NCBI RefSeq assembly: GCF_002027705.1
Contig: NZ_MBTG01000006.1
Location: 124,001 to 188,000 of the forward strand
From: Paenibacillus ferrarius
GTDB lineage: Bacteria; Bacillota; Bacilli; Paenibacillales; NBRC-103111
Length of the DNA stretch: 64,000 nucleotides
Direction: 5' to 3'
Shown here: one piece after another, positions 43,449-51,959 of the stretch
Layout of the letters: each line of letters starts with the position of its first letter
Numbering within the stretch: the stretch's first letter is position 1
Notes under the pieces: generated by a model
Database searches by the model: none
Told to the model about the DNA's origin: nothing
The model's input: the letters and a program-made list of their open reading frames with translations, nothing else
Program-made: the position numbers and the translations under genes

Positions 43449-43486
43449 AAACCGGCTCAATTAGCGGTGGAACGGGCGGTTTTTCT
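43449..43486 (+). terminator. Possible weak terminator after the DeoR gene
   Basis: AAACCG-gcTC and GA-acgggCGGTTT can pair, followed by TTTCTTTT. The stem is short with a large loop. Confidence 0.35.
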
Positions 43487-43572
43487 TTTGTCTAGGAGCT
43501 CATTCTAATAAAATGATGATGCGCCAAATAACGCCGATTCCGTTTCTGAAGAAAACAATACCAACGAAGAAT

Positions 43573-43587
43573 TGCCGATATACGGCA
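43573..43587. promoter_or_regulatory. Palindrome upstream of the ABC importer
   Basis: TGCCG-ATATA-CGGCA is a perfect 5-bp inverted repeat about 90 nt before the solute-binding protein start. It is a candidate operator for the neighbouring DeoR or AraC regulator. Short enough to be chance. Confidence 0.35.
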
Positions 43588-43675
43588 CTATTCTGCATCG
43601 TATATGCTTCATTCACAGGCCACCCCCGCTTTCACGGTGGGAACGTCGGATTATACAAATAAGGGGAGTGTTTCG

Positions 43676-45316
43676 ATGAAAAGACAATCTCAATTCAAAG
43701 TGCTGCCAGTTGCGGCATCCATTCTTGCGCTATCGTTAGTAGCCGCTTGTGGAAACTCTGGATCTTCAACAAAAGAAAGTGCAGCTCCTGCAGCAACGGC
43801 AGCGGCTTCTAAAGAACCTGTCAATGTGAAGTACTGGACACCACTTAATCCTAACGCGAAAGCAGTTGTCAAAAGCTTAAGCGAGCTGCCCTTCGTCAAA
43901 GAATGGGAAAAGAAAACGAATGTGAAAGTGGATTTCCAGCATTCCTCAGGAAACACCACACAAGATGATATCCAGCAATACGGGGTTATGATTGCTTCTA
44001 ATAATTTGCCGGATGCGATGCTTTGGAACTGGAACAATGTACAGGGCGGCTTGTCCAAAATGTTCAAAGACGGCACCATCATTAAATTGAATGAGCTGAT
44101 CGAGAAAAACGCGCCGAACCTGAAAAAGGTACTGGATGAGAACCCGCAAATCGCCAAGCAAATCAAAGCCGATAACGGCGACATCTATGTGCTGCCTCAT
44201 TTGCGTGCAGGCAAGTATGGTCAATACAAAACATTCAGCGGCATGGTTATTCGTCAAGACTGGCTCGATGAGCTCGGGCTCAAGCAGCCGGAAACGATTG
44301 ATGAGTGGGAAACGGTGCTGAAAGCTTTTAAAGAGAAGAAAAATGTGATTCCTTTCACGCTTCGCAAAGACTATCCGATTTCTTTCGCTGATTTCGCGGG
44401 AGCCTATGGCGTAGCGGGTATGGGAACTACGGCGACATCCGACAGCTTCTACCTCGATAACGGCAAGGTGAAGTTCGGACCGGCGCAGCCGGAATTCAAG
44501 CAATATTTGACGACGATGCAAAGATGGTACAAAGAAGGTCTGATTGACCAAGACTTCGCTTCGAATGATACGAAAACGATGGATGCGAAAATCACATCCG
44601 GCAAAGCAGGAGCCTTCTACGGCTTCATTGGCGGCAGCATCGGGACTTATATGCCTGCTCTGCAAAAAACGGATGCCAAAGCGCAGCTGTCTGCGGTTCA
44701 ATATCCGGTCTTGAAAAAAGGCGACGAGCCGAAATTCGTCAAAGCGGCATGGGAGTACGATAACGTAGGCACAGTCCTCACTAGTGCCAATAAACATGCA
44801 GCTGAGACGGTCAAAGCGCTTGATTATTTGTACAGTGAAGAAGGCGCGCTGCTCAAAAACTTTGGTATTGAAGGTCAAACCTATACGAAAGAAAACGGTC
44901 AACCGAAATATACGGACTTGATCTTGAAAAACCCGGACAATCTGCCTATCAGCCAAGCTATGGCTAAGTATTTTATTGCCAATTACAGCTTCTCCGGCTT
45001 AGATGACGATCGTTACAACGATCAGTATTACCAATTGCAAGCTCAAAAAGATGCGGCCAAAGTATATGCCAAATATACAGCAAATGCCTTCAAAGTCATG
45101 CTTCCTCCAGTGGCGCTGACAACGGATGAAGCGAAGGAAACAGCGAAGATTTTGAATGATGTAAGCACGCTTCTGACTGAGAAAATCACGAAAGTGATCA
45201 TGGGCGCCGCGTCCATTGAGGATTTCGATAAAGCGGTTGAACAAATGAACAAAATGAACATCAACCGTGCTGTCGAGGTGTACCAAGCGGCAACGGATCG
45301 TTTTAACAAACGCTAA
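43676..45316 (+). CDS. Sugar ABC transporter substrate-binding lipoprotein (LipO/YtcQ-like)
   Basis: Extracellular solute-binding protein of 546 residues. The true start is ATG 43676 after AAGGGGAG, giving a lipoprotein signal with lipobox LVAAC at residues 18-22 and a Ser/Ala/Lys linker. The mature part shows family-1-like features of the large (about 500 residue) Paenibacillus/Bacillus group associated with LplB/YtcP permeases (VNVKYWTPLNPNAK, GTTATSDSFYLDNGKVKFGP). It would bind an oligosaccharide or uronide-rich glycan fragment outside the cell. The ligand is unknown; the nearby PL8 and GH35 genes suggest plant or matrix polysaccharide fragments. No ATPase gene is present, as usual for systems sharing MsmX. 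Confidence 0.9.
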   Translation: MKRQSQFKVLPVAASILALSLVAACGNSGSSTKESAAPAATAAASKEPVNVKYWTPLNPNAKAVVKSLSELPFVKEWEKKTNVKVDFQHSSGNTTQDDIQQYGVMIASNNLPDAMLWNWNNVQGGLSKMFKDGTIIKLNELIEKNAPNLKKVLDENPQIAKQIKADNGDIYVLPHLRAGKYGQYKTFSGMVIRQDWLDELGLKQPETIDEWETVLKAFKEKKNVIPFTLRKDYPISFADFAGAYGVAGMGTTATSDSFYLDNGKVKFGPAQPEFKQYLTTMQRWYKEGLIDQDFASNDTKTMDAKITSGKAGAFYGFIGGSIGTYMPALQKTDAKAQLSAVQYPVLKKGDEPKFVKAAWEYDNVGTVLTSANKHAAETVKALDYLYSEEGALLKNFGIEGQTYTKENGQPKYTDLILKNPDNLPISQAMAKYFIANYSFSGLDDDRYNDQYYQLQAQKDAAKVYAKYTANAFKVMLPPVALTTDEAKETAKILNDVSTLLTEKITKVIMGAASIEDFDKAVEQMNKMNINRAVEVYQAATDRFNKR

Positions 45317-45334
45317 ACGTTCAAATCAGATGCG

Positions 45335-45356
45335 GGGGAGCCAGCCTCCCCTTTTT
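45335..45356 (+). terminator. GC-rich hairpin with T tract between binding protein and permease genes
   Basis: GGGGAG-ccagc-CTCCCC is followed by TTTTT, 18 nt after the binding-protein stop. It probably terminates part of the transcripts or protects the upstream mRNA, giving an excess of binding protein over permeases. Confidence 0.7.
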
Positions 45357-45378
45357 GATCTCTACAAAAGGAAGTGAA

Positions 45379-46299
45379 ATGATGGGGAATTCCATCCGGG
45401 TTTTAACGAACGACCTGAAGAAAAATCGCGCAATTTACCTGATGGTGCTGCCTGTTGTGCTGTACTTCTTTATTTTCAAATATTTCCCGATGTACGGTGC
45501 GGTTATTGCCTTTAAGGATTTCAGTCCAGCCAAAGGGATCTGGGGCAGTGATTGGGTAGGCTTCGTCCATTTCAAAGATTTCTTCCAAAGCTATTATTTC
45601 CTGCGCGTCCTGCGCAACACGTTTCTTATCAGCTTTTATCAACTGGTTTTTGGTTTTCCTGCACCGATTATTTTGGCTTTGCTGCTTAATGAGATTCGCC
45701 AAAAGCTGTTCAAATCGATCATCCAGACGGTTTCTTATTTGCCGCATTTTATATCCATTGTCGTCATCTCCGGTTTAATTATTGATTTCACGAACCGTGG
45801 TGGTATTGCGAACAGCATTATTACTTTTTTTGGCGGGCAGGATACAGCGCTGCTGAATGATGCGGGTAATTTCCGCAGTATTTTTGTCAGTACATCGGTT
45901 TGGCAGGAGCTGGGCTGGTCGTCCATTATTTATTTAGCGGCGTTAAGCGGAATTAATCCTGAGCTCTATGAAGCTTCTCGTGTAGATGGAGCTGGACGTT
46001 TCCGCCAAATTTGGAGTGTTACGCTGCCTGGGCTGATCCCTACCATTATGATTTTGCTGATTCTTCGCATCGGCGGCTTGATGGAGGTTGGTTTCGAGAA
46101 GATTGTGCTGCTTTACAACCCAAACACTTACGAAACGGCAGATGTGATTTCATCCTTCGTTTACCGTGAAGGTCTTGCGCAAGGCAATGATTACAGCTAT
46201 ACAACAGCCGTAGGCTTGTTCCAATCCATGATCAATTTCATTCTGTTAATTAGCGCCAACAGCATATCCCGCCGCTTCTCAGGGAGCCGGTTGTGGTAG
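45379..46299 (+). CDS. Sugar ABC transporter permease 1 (LplB-like)
   Basis: Inner-membrane permease of 306 residues with six segments. ATG 45379 follows AAAGGAAGTG. The EAA motif that docks the ATPase is at about residue 195: EASRVDGAGRFRQIWSVTLP. The N-terminus (YLMVLPVVLYFFIFKYFPMY and AVIAFKDFSPAKGIWGSDWV) is typical of LplB proteins, and the end FVYREGLAQGNDYSYTTAVG of this subfamily. It pairs with the next permease, 12 nt downstream. Confidence 0.92.
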   Translation: MMGNSIRVLTNDLKKNRAIYLMVLPVVLYFFIFKYFPMYGAVIAFKDFSPAKGIWGSDWVGFVHFKDFFQSYYFLRVLRNTFLISFYQLVFGFPAPIILALLLNEIRQKLFKSIIQTVSYLPHFISIVVISGLIIDFTNRGGIANSIITFFGGQDTALLNDAGNFRSIFVSTSVWQELGWSSIIYLAALSGINPELYEASRVDGAGRFRQIWSVTLPGLIPTIMILLILRIGGLMEVGFEKIVLLYNPNTYETADVISSFVYREGLAQGNDYSYTTAVGLFQSMINFILLISANSISRRFSGSRLW

Positions 46300-46311
46300 G
46301 AGGTACGAACC

Positions 46312-47190
46312 ATGAAAACAAGCGCAGCTGAGCGAGTCTTTGATATGGGTAATGCCATACTGATGATGCTGCTGATCATATGCACACTTTATCCGTTCTA
46401 TTATGTGGCAGTTGCTTCGATAAGCGACTCGAATCTGCTGATTCAGCATACGGGGCTGTTGTTCAAACCGCTCGGATTCAATCTCGCCGCTTTTGAGAAG
46501 GTGATTGCGAACCCGAACATTTTGACAGGTTACGGGAACACGCTGATCATTTTGATTGCGGGTACGGTAGTAAATCTCTTTTTTACAACCATTGGCGCCT
46601 ATGCGTTATCGCGAAAGTTTGTCATGCGTAAATTTCTGATGATTGCTATCGTGTTTACGATGTATTTTAGCGGAGGATTAATTCCGACGTACTTGCTGAT
46701 CAATAATTTCCTGCATATGGGGAACAGTTATCTGGCTCTCATCCTTCCTGTGGCGATCAGCACGTGGAATCTAATCATCATGCGGACGTCGTTTGAAGCG
46801 ATCCCAGAAGGGCTGCTCGAATCTGCCAAGATTGACGGGGCGGGAGAGTACCGCATTTTATTCCAAATTGTGGTCCCGCTCTCGATGCCGGTTATTGCCG
46901 TGATGGTGCTCTATTATGGAGTGGCTCACTGGAATTCCTGGTTTAATGCGATGCTGTTCCTGCATGATCGGGATAAATTTCCGCTGCAGTTGATTCTTCG
47001 TGAAATTCTCGTCCAGAACAGTACAGATTCGATGACGACAGGGACAGGCAATGCCAGCGATACGGAAGCTATTGGACAAAGCATTAAGTACGCGACGATT
47101 ATGGTCGCAACGCTGCCGATTCTTATCGTATATCCTTTCCTGCAAAAATACTTCGTCAAAGGCGTCATGGTTGGCGCTGTGAAAGAATAG
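46312..47190 (+). CDS. Sugar ABC transporter permease 2 (LplC/YtcP-like)
   Basis: Second permease, 292 residues, six membrane segments. The N-terminus contains LLIICTLYPFYYVAVASISD, and the EAA loop is ESAKIDGAGEYRILFQIVVP. The C-terminus (QKYFVKGVMVGAVKE) is the usual end of this family. ATG follows GGAGGTACGAACC. It forms the transmembrane pore with the LplB-like subunit and probably uses a shared ATPase encoded elsewhere. A terminator follows. Confidence 0.92.
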   Translation: MKTSAAERVFDMGNAILMMLLIICTLYPFYYVAVASISDSNLLIQHTGLLFKPLGFNLAAFEKVIANPNILTGYGNTLIILIAGTVVNLFFTTIGAYALSRKFVMRKFLMIAIVFTMYFSGGLIPTYLLINNFLHMGNSYLALILPVAISTWNLIIMRTSFEAIPEGLLESAKIDGAGEYRILFQIVVPLSMPVIAVMVLYYGVAHWNSWFNAMLFLHDRDKFPLQLILREILVQNSTDSMTTGTGNASDTEAIGQSIKYATIMVATLPILIVYPFLQKYFVKGVMVGAVKE

Positions 47191-47204
47191 CCCTAAAGCA
47201 CATG

Positions 47205-47266
47205 AACCCATTTCCTGCTCTCTTTTTGGAATTTTCAGAAAGAAGGAGCGGGTTATTTGGGTTTTT
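47205..47266 (+). terminator. Terminator after the ABC importer
   Basis: Outer pairing AACCCA with TGGGTT and inner pairing CCTGCTC with GAGCGGG form a two-part stem, followed by TTTTT (one base of overlap with the stem). Confidence 0.65.
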
Positions 47267-47379
47267 CCCGTTTCCACAACAATTCATAAAAAACGACGAT
47301 CCGCTAAAAAACGATGATGTACAGGTGATATCAGAGATGGGATAATACAACGTACAGCAAGAGTAAGGGAGGAATTTCA

Positions 47380-49656
47380 TTGAAGCGGAGCGTGTTTCTA
47401 TTCTGGTTGTACTCCAATTTAACCATTCTATGTATTCCTATCGTCATCACGATGGTCGTATTATTTCAATCCCAGCATCTGTTAAGCTCGGAAGTAACAC
47501 GTTCCAATGAAGCGCTGCTTAATCAAGTGAAGCAATCCTTCGATAATCAATTTAAAGATATTAAACGGATGGGACTGCAGCTTTCATTGGACCCGAAGGT
47601 GACTAAATTTATCAATCAAACGGATTTCAGCACACCTGAGGTGAAGCTGGATACGTTGGAGCTTATCACCTCCTTGCGGTCTTACGGAGCTTCTAACGGG
47701 GATATCACCGATCTGTATATGTATATGAAAACGGAGCAAATCGGCGTGTCGACCTCAGCCATGAATGAGGCGGATCTGCTCTTTCAGTTGTTCCACGGCG
47801 ATAGTGAGATGACGATGGCGCAGTGGCAGGAAGCTGTAAATAAAACGTATTTCGGGAACTTTGTGAAATTCGGAAATAGCGACATGGTGTATTTGCAATC
47901 GCTGCCGATTCAAAATATGAATGACGCCAAAGCAACGCTTGTCGTGCTTTTGAATATGGAAAGACTGAAAGCGGCCATTGCCAATATCCAGCTTGCGCAG
48001 TCCGGCAGTGTGCTAATTATTGATTCAAACAATCAGCTTCTAACGGCGGCTGGCGAAACCTCCCACCTCTCTGATATCGACTACGGGCGTCTGACCTCTA
48101 CGGAGGGCTCCTTTCAACAGAAATGGGAACAAGGCGAAGTCACGGTTTCTTACGTTTCCTCGATGGAAAATGCTTGGAAGTATGTCGCAATCGTTCCATC
48201 CAAAGTGTACTCGGCTAAAGTGGGTCAGCTGCGCGATTGGATCTATGCGGGGTTGTTCTTATGTATTTTTGTTGGCGGGCCTATGTCCATCTGGCTGACA
48301 AAACGGCATTACATGCCTATCCGCCGCATGGTAGATATGATTTCGCCGAAGGTCAAATCGAATCTGGCAGGCATCGGGAACGAATTTTCACTGCTCCAGT
48401 CGTTCATGACAGAGAATGCGGCGTTCCAAGACAGCGCGAATCGGACAATTCGACTGCAGCAAGACGTGCTGCGCAGTCATTTCCTGGCGCGCTTGTTGAA
48501 GGGGCGCGTGGAAAGCGGCTCCGCGCTTGCGCAATCCATGGCTTCGTTCGAGCTGCGCTTCGCAACGAATAAGTTTGCGATTTTGCTGTTTCATATCGGA
48601 GATTATGCCGATTTATTCAAGGGTTCCGGGCCTGGTGACGCGGAGTCACGGCTGCAATATGTGTACTATATCGTCACGAATATTACCGAGGAGTTGATCG
48701 GCAGGAAGCATAGCGTTTATTCGACCGAAGTCGAAGGAATGGTTGCCTTCCTGGTCAATATCCAAGGCGACGATGAAGTGACGGCGAAGCAGGAATTAAT
48801 TGAGGTCGCGCACGAGGCGCAAACGATCATACAAGGCAAATTCTATATCCAGCTGACGATCGGGATCAGTGACATTCATCCGTCAGTGACAGGCATTCCG
48901 CATGGCTTCGAGGAAGCCTTGGAAGCCCTTGAGTACAAATTCGTCATTGGTCCAAGCCAAATCATTCCTTATGAGCGGATCAAACGGCCGAAGAATGAAC
49001 TGTATTATCCGCTGGATACAGAGCGGAAGCTGATCAATCATATCAAGACCGGACAATACGAAGAAGCGATGGATGCGGTCAGTGAGTTGATTGTGACGAA
49101 CGTATCGGATGGCACATTGTCTTTGCAGCTTGGGAAGCTGCTGATGTTTGAATTGATAGGCACCATTCTGAAGGCGATCGAGCATTTCCAGCAAGGTCCC
49201 AACGAGCTGGCGGTCGAGAAAACCGTGCTGATTAAACAGCTGACCCAATGTGAGTCTTTTGCCGAAATAGAGGATGAGATCTATAAATTCCTGAAAATTG
49301 TATGCGATTACGTCGATTCCAAAAAGAAAAGCCACAACACGAACCTGAAGGATCAAGTGTTGACCTACATCGACGAACACCTGGCGGATATGGAGCTGAG
49401 CCTCACCTCGTTATCCCTGAAGTTTGAAGTGAACGCGCCGTATTTATCAAGCTTCATTAAGGAACAATCCGGTGAAACGTTCATTGACTATGTGAACAAG
49501 CAGCGAGTACGGCTAGCGAAGAAGCTGATGACGGATACCGATGATACCATCAACGATATTACGCAAAAAGTCGGGTTCACGAACAGCAACACGTTCATCC
49601 GTGTGTTTAAGCGGTATGAAGGGATTACGCCGGGGCAGTTTCGGAAGGGCGAGTAG
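47380..49656 (+). CDS. Membrane-anchored AraC family regulator with extracellular sensor
   Basis: Regulator of 758 residues starting with TTG 47380 after AAGGGAGGAAT. Residues ~8-30 and ~283-305 are membrane segments enclosing an extracytoplasmic Cache-like domain. The middle cytosolic part (about 370-640) is a GGDEF-like or YesN-type region without a catalytic motif. The C-terminal ~100 residues are an AraC helix-turn-helix pair (LSLTSLSLKFEVNAPYLSSF, INDITQKVGFTNSNTFIRVF and KRYEGITPGQFRK). Such proteins sense extracellular oligosaccharides, often through the cognate binding protein, and activate the adjacent importer. It lies downstream of the importer here, although it is more often upstream. 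An 8-bp satellite begins at its stop codon. Confidence 0.88.
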   Translation: MKRSVFLFWLYSNLTILCIPIVITMVVLFQSQHLLSSEVTRSNEALLNQVKQSFDNQFKDIKRMGLQLSLDPKVTKFINQTDFSTPEVKLDTLELITSLRSYGASNGDITDLYMYMKTEQIGVSTSAMNEADLLFQLFHGDSEMTMAQWQEAVNKTYFGNFVKFGNSDMVYLQSLPIQNMNDAKATLVVLLNMERLKAAIANIQLAQSGSVLIIDSNNQLLTAAGETSHLSDIDYGRLTSTEGSFQQKWEQGEVTVSYVSSMENAWKYVAIVPSKVYSAKVGQLRDWIYAGLFLCIFVGGPMSIWLTKRHYMPIRRMVDMISPKVKSNLAGIGNEFSLLQSFMTENAAFQDSANRTIRLQQDVLRSHFLARLLKGRVESGSALAQSMASFELRFATNKFAILLFHIGDYADLFKGSGPGDAESRLQYVYYIVTNITEELIGRKHSVYSTEVEGMVAFLVNIQGDDEVTAKQELIEVAHEAQTIIQGKFYIQLTIGISDIHPSVTGIPHGFEEALEALEYKFVIGPSQIIPYERIKRPKNELYYPLDTERKLINHIKTGQYEEAMDAVSELIVTNVSDGTLSLQLGKLLMFELIGTILKAIEHFQQGPNELAVEKTVLIKQLTQCESFAEIEDEIYKFLKIVCDYVDSKKKSHNTNLKDQVLTYIDEHLADMELSLTSLSLKFEVNAPYLSSFIKEQSGETFIDYVNKQRVRLAKKLMTDTDDTINDITQKVGFTNSNTFIRVFKRYEGITPGQFRKGE

Positions 49657-50009
<353 letters not shown>

Positions 50010-50119
50010 GAGCAGCCTCTCGGTTGCCAGGTGGCTGACTTGACTCTAATAGGATGACTCAATGGACGTGAAAAACGTGGAATGTTCCGCAGATTTCTCC
50101 TCGGTTCATAGGGATATGT

Positions 50120-50330
50120 GCCTGTGGTTGCAAAAACCTGCGATTATGCATCTTTTATTGGTCAAATCATCCTCAAACTAGCAAATTCCTGCGAATGTGC
50201 AGGCTTCTGGAGCTCTTTTTTGATTTTAGGTTGGAAAGTGCGACAAAGCCTGCACAATTGCAGGCTTTTCGGCTTTTTGAATGATTTTGTTGAGAAAGCC
50301 TGCACAATTGCAGGCTTTCCTGAGCGCGCG
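50120..50330. repeat. CCTGC-n-GCAGG hairpin repeat cluster, copy C
   Basis: Contains AAGCCTGCACAATTGCAGGC twice, each followed by TTTC, and TTCCTGCGAATGTGCAGGC. The intervening words match copies A and B (TTTTTGATTTTAGG, CATCCTCAAA). It lies downstream of the minus-strand AraC gene and could serve as its terminator. Confidence 0.75.
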
Positions 50331-50420
50331 TGTAATCCTAAGCGCATTGCGGCGGTTAAGCCCCGCGCGATGAACGGACATTTGCCGCTCCTTGTACATG
50401 GGCGGACTTGAGCGGTTCAT

Positions 50421-51854
50421 CTAATGCGGCTGCGCAGCATGATGCTTGGGCCTGAACTCGCTCGGCGACTGGCCCGTCCAGCGGCGGAATTGACGCGAGA
50501 AGTGGCTCGCAGACTGGAAGCCGAGCTTGTCCGCGATGTCTGTCATCGGCAGATGGGTCGTGACGAGGAGCTCTTTGGCCAACTTCAGCTTCTGCTGGCT
50601 GACATACTGGCGCGGTGACAGGCCGTACACCTTGGAGAAAAGCTTGCTGCACTGGCTGCGGCTAAGGTTCATCTCCTTGGCCACCCCTGCGACGGTAGTT
50701 TCCTCACAGAGGCCGAGCGAAAGCTTCTCTTCGATGGCGTGCGCGACATCGGTCGTGAATAACGAGGCGTCTCGGCTCGTTGCAAGGGCGCGCGTGTTTA
50801 TCGCAGCAGCTTGCCTACCGGCAGTCTCTGCTTGCCAGCTCGCAGCCGATGCCTGCTTGTTAATCAGCGATGTTTGCCTGCTGGCAGCCAATGTTTGCTC
50901 GCCCAATGCTGATGATTGCCCGCTCATCGCCCACGCTTGCTCACTCACTACCGATGATTGCCCGCTCATCGCCCACGCTTGTTCACTCACTACCGATGAT
51001 TGCCCGCTCATCGCCAACGCTTGCTCACTCACTACCGATGATTGCCCGCTCATCGCCAACGCTTGCTCACTCACTACCGATGATTGCCCGCTCATCGCCA
51101 ACGTTTGCTCACTCACTACCGATGGTAGCCCGCTCATCGCCAACGCTTGTTCACTCACTACCGATGATTGCCCGCTCATCGCCAACGCTTGCTCACTCAC
51201 TACCGATGATTGCCCGCTCATCGCCCGTGCTCGCCCACTCACCAACCCCGCTTGCCCAACAGCCGCAGGCTGCCCGCGAAACAAAGCAAGCACATCGTGA
51301 ATGATGAGCAGGGTGTAGGACTGGAGCAGCAGCTTATCCTCGAAGCGCAGAGGCGTTGGCTGCGCCACTGCTGCCGAGCCTTCTTGCGCTACCAGACGGT
51401 TGCGGTGCATGACCGTCTCCAGTTCGCTTACGTAGTAGCGAAGCTTGCTCCCGGAGGCTTCCTCTCGCGTGATATATCGAAAAGGCGTAGCGGCAAGCAG
51501 GCTGCGAATCTCCGTATCATCGAGATCAAAATGCACATTAAAGTAGCTGTAATTAAAAGCCGACGGATTGGTCGTTTGATGCCGAACGCCGGATTTAATC
51601 AGCAGCCAGTCTCCCTCACGCATCGTCACCGACTCGCGGTTCATGACATGCACGACTTCGCCTTCCAGGCAATATAGCAGCTCAAACAAATGATGATGAT
51701 GCCGTGGATACTCCCACCCTGGAGGCTTGATCCCAAAGTGGCAGCCTATGACTTGAAGGGTTTGAATCAGGTTAGGGAAACGATATAAATCTTCCGTAGC
51801 AGGGTCCTCCCTTGCTTTAAAATGGTTCTTTTTATCATAGCATCGAATTGGCAC
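50421..51854 (-). CDS. Cupin-type AraC family regulator with an internal 14-residue repeat linker
   Basis: Regulator of 477 residues, much longer than the usual ~290. Residues ~40-115 are a cupin sensor (HHHHLFELLYCLEGEVVHVM, then REGDWLLIKSG). The C-terminal ~100 residues form the AraC DNA-binding domain (GVAKEMNLSRSQCSKLFSKV, MTDIADKLGFQSASHFSRQF, RRWTGQSPSEFR). Between them, residues ~205-320 consist of eight near-perfect copies of AMSGQSSVVSEQAL plus degenerate copies. The start is uncertain: GTG 51854 has no clear ribosome binding site. Divergently transcribed from GH35, which it probably controls. Confidence 0.85.
   Translation of the reverse strand: MPIRCYDKKNHFKAREDPATEDLYRFPNLIQTLQVIGCHFGIKPPGWEYPRHHHHLFELLYCLEGEVVHVMNRESVTMREGDWLLIKSGVRHQTTNPSAFNYSYFNVHFDLDDTEIRSLLAATPFRYITREEASGSKLRYYVSELETVMHRNRLVAQEGSAAVAQPTPLRFEDKLLLQSYTLLIIHDVLALFRGQPAAVGQAGLVSGRARAMSGQSSVVSEQALAMSGQSSVVSEQALAMSGLPSVVSEQTLAMSGQSSVVSEQALAMSGQSSVVSEQALAMSGQSSVVSEQAWAMSGQSSVVSEQAWAMSGQSSALGEQTLAASRQTSLINKQASAASWQAETAGRQAAAINTRALATSRDASLFTTDVAHAIEEKLSLGLCEETTVAGVAKEMNLSRSQCSKLFSKVYGLSPRQYVSQQKLKLAKELLVTTHLPMTDIADKLGFQSASHFSRQFRRWTGQSPSEFRPKHHAAQPH
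50900..51245 (-). repeat. In-frame 42-bp minisatellite inside the AraC regulator
   Basis: Eight 42-bp units are almost identical at DNA level and run in frame, encoding 14 residues each. They flank-fade into degenerate units on the C-terminal side. The length is a multiple of three, so changes in copy number keep the reading frame. Confidence 0.9.
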
Positions 51855-51959
51855 ATTTGGTATAGAAAATGATCCATTTGGAGATTGAGATGCGTGTATC
51901 CTTCAGCGATGATAAGAGGAGATCAACACTAATCGTATTCATAATCCGGAGGGATATTT

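Noticed and set aside
50527..51304. Plus-strand frames of 144-257 residues opposite the AraC minisatellite
   Set aside because: They are antisense readings of the 42-bp repeat; the minus-strand protein has intact cupin and helix-turn-helix domains.
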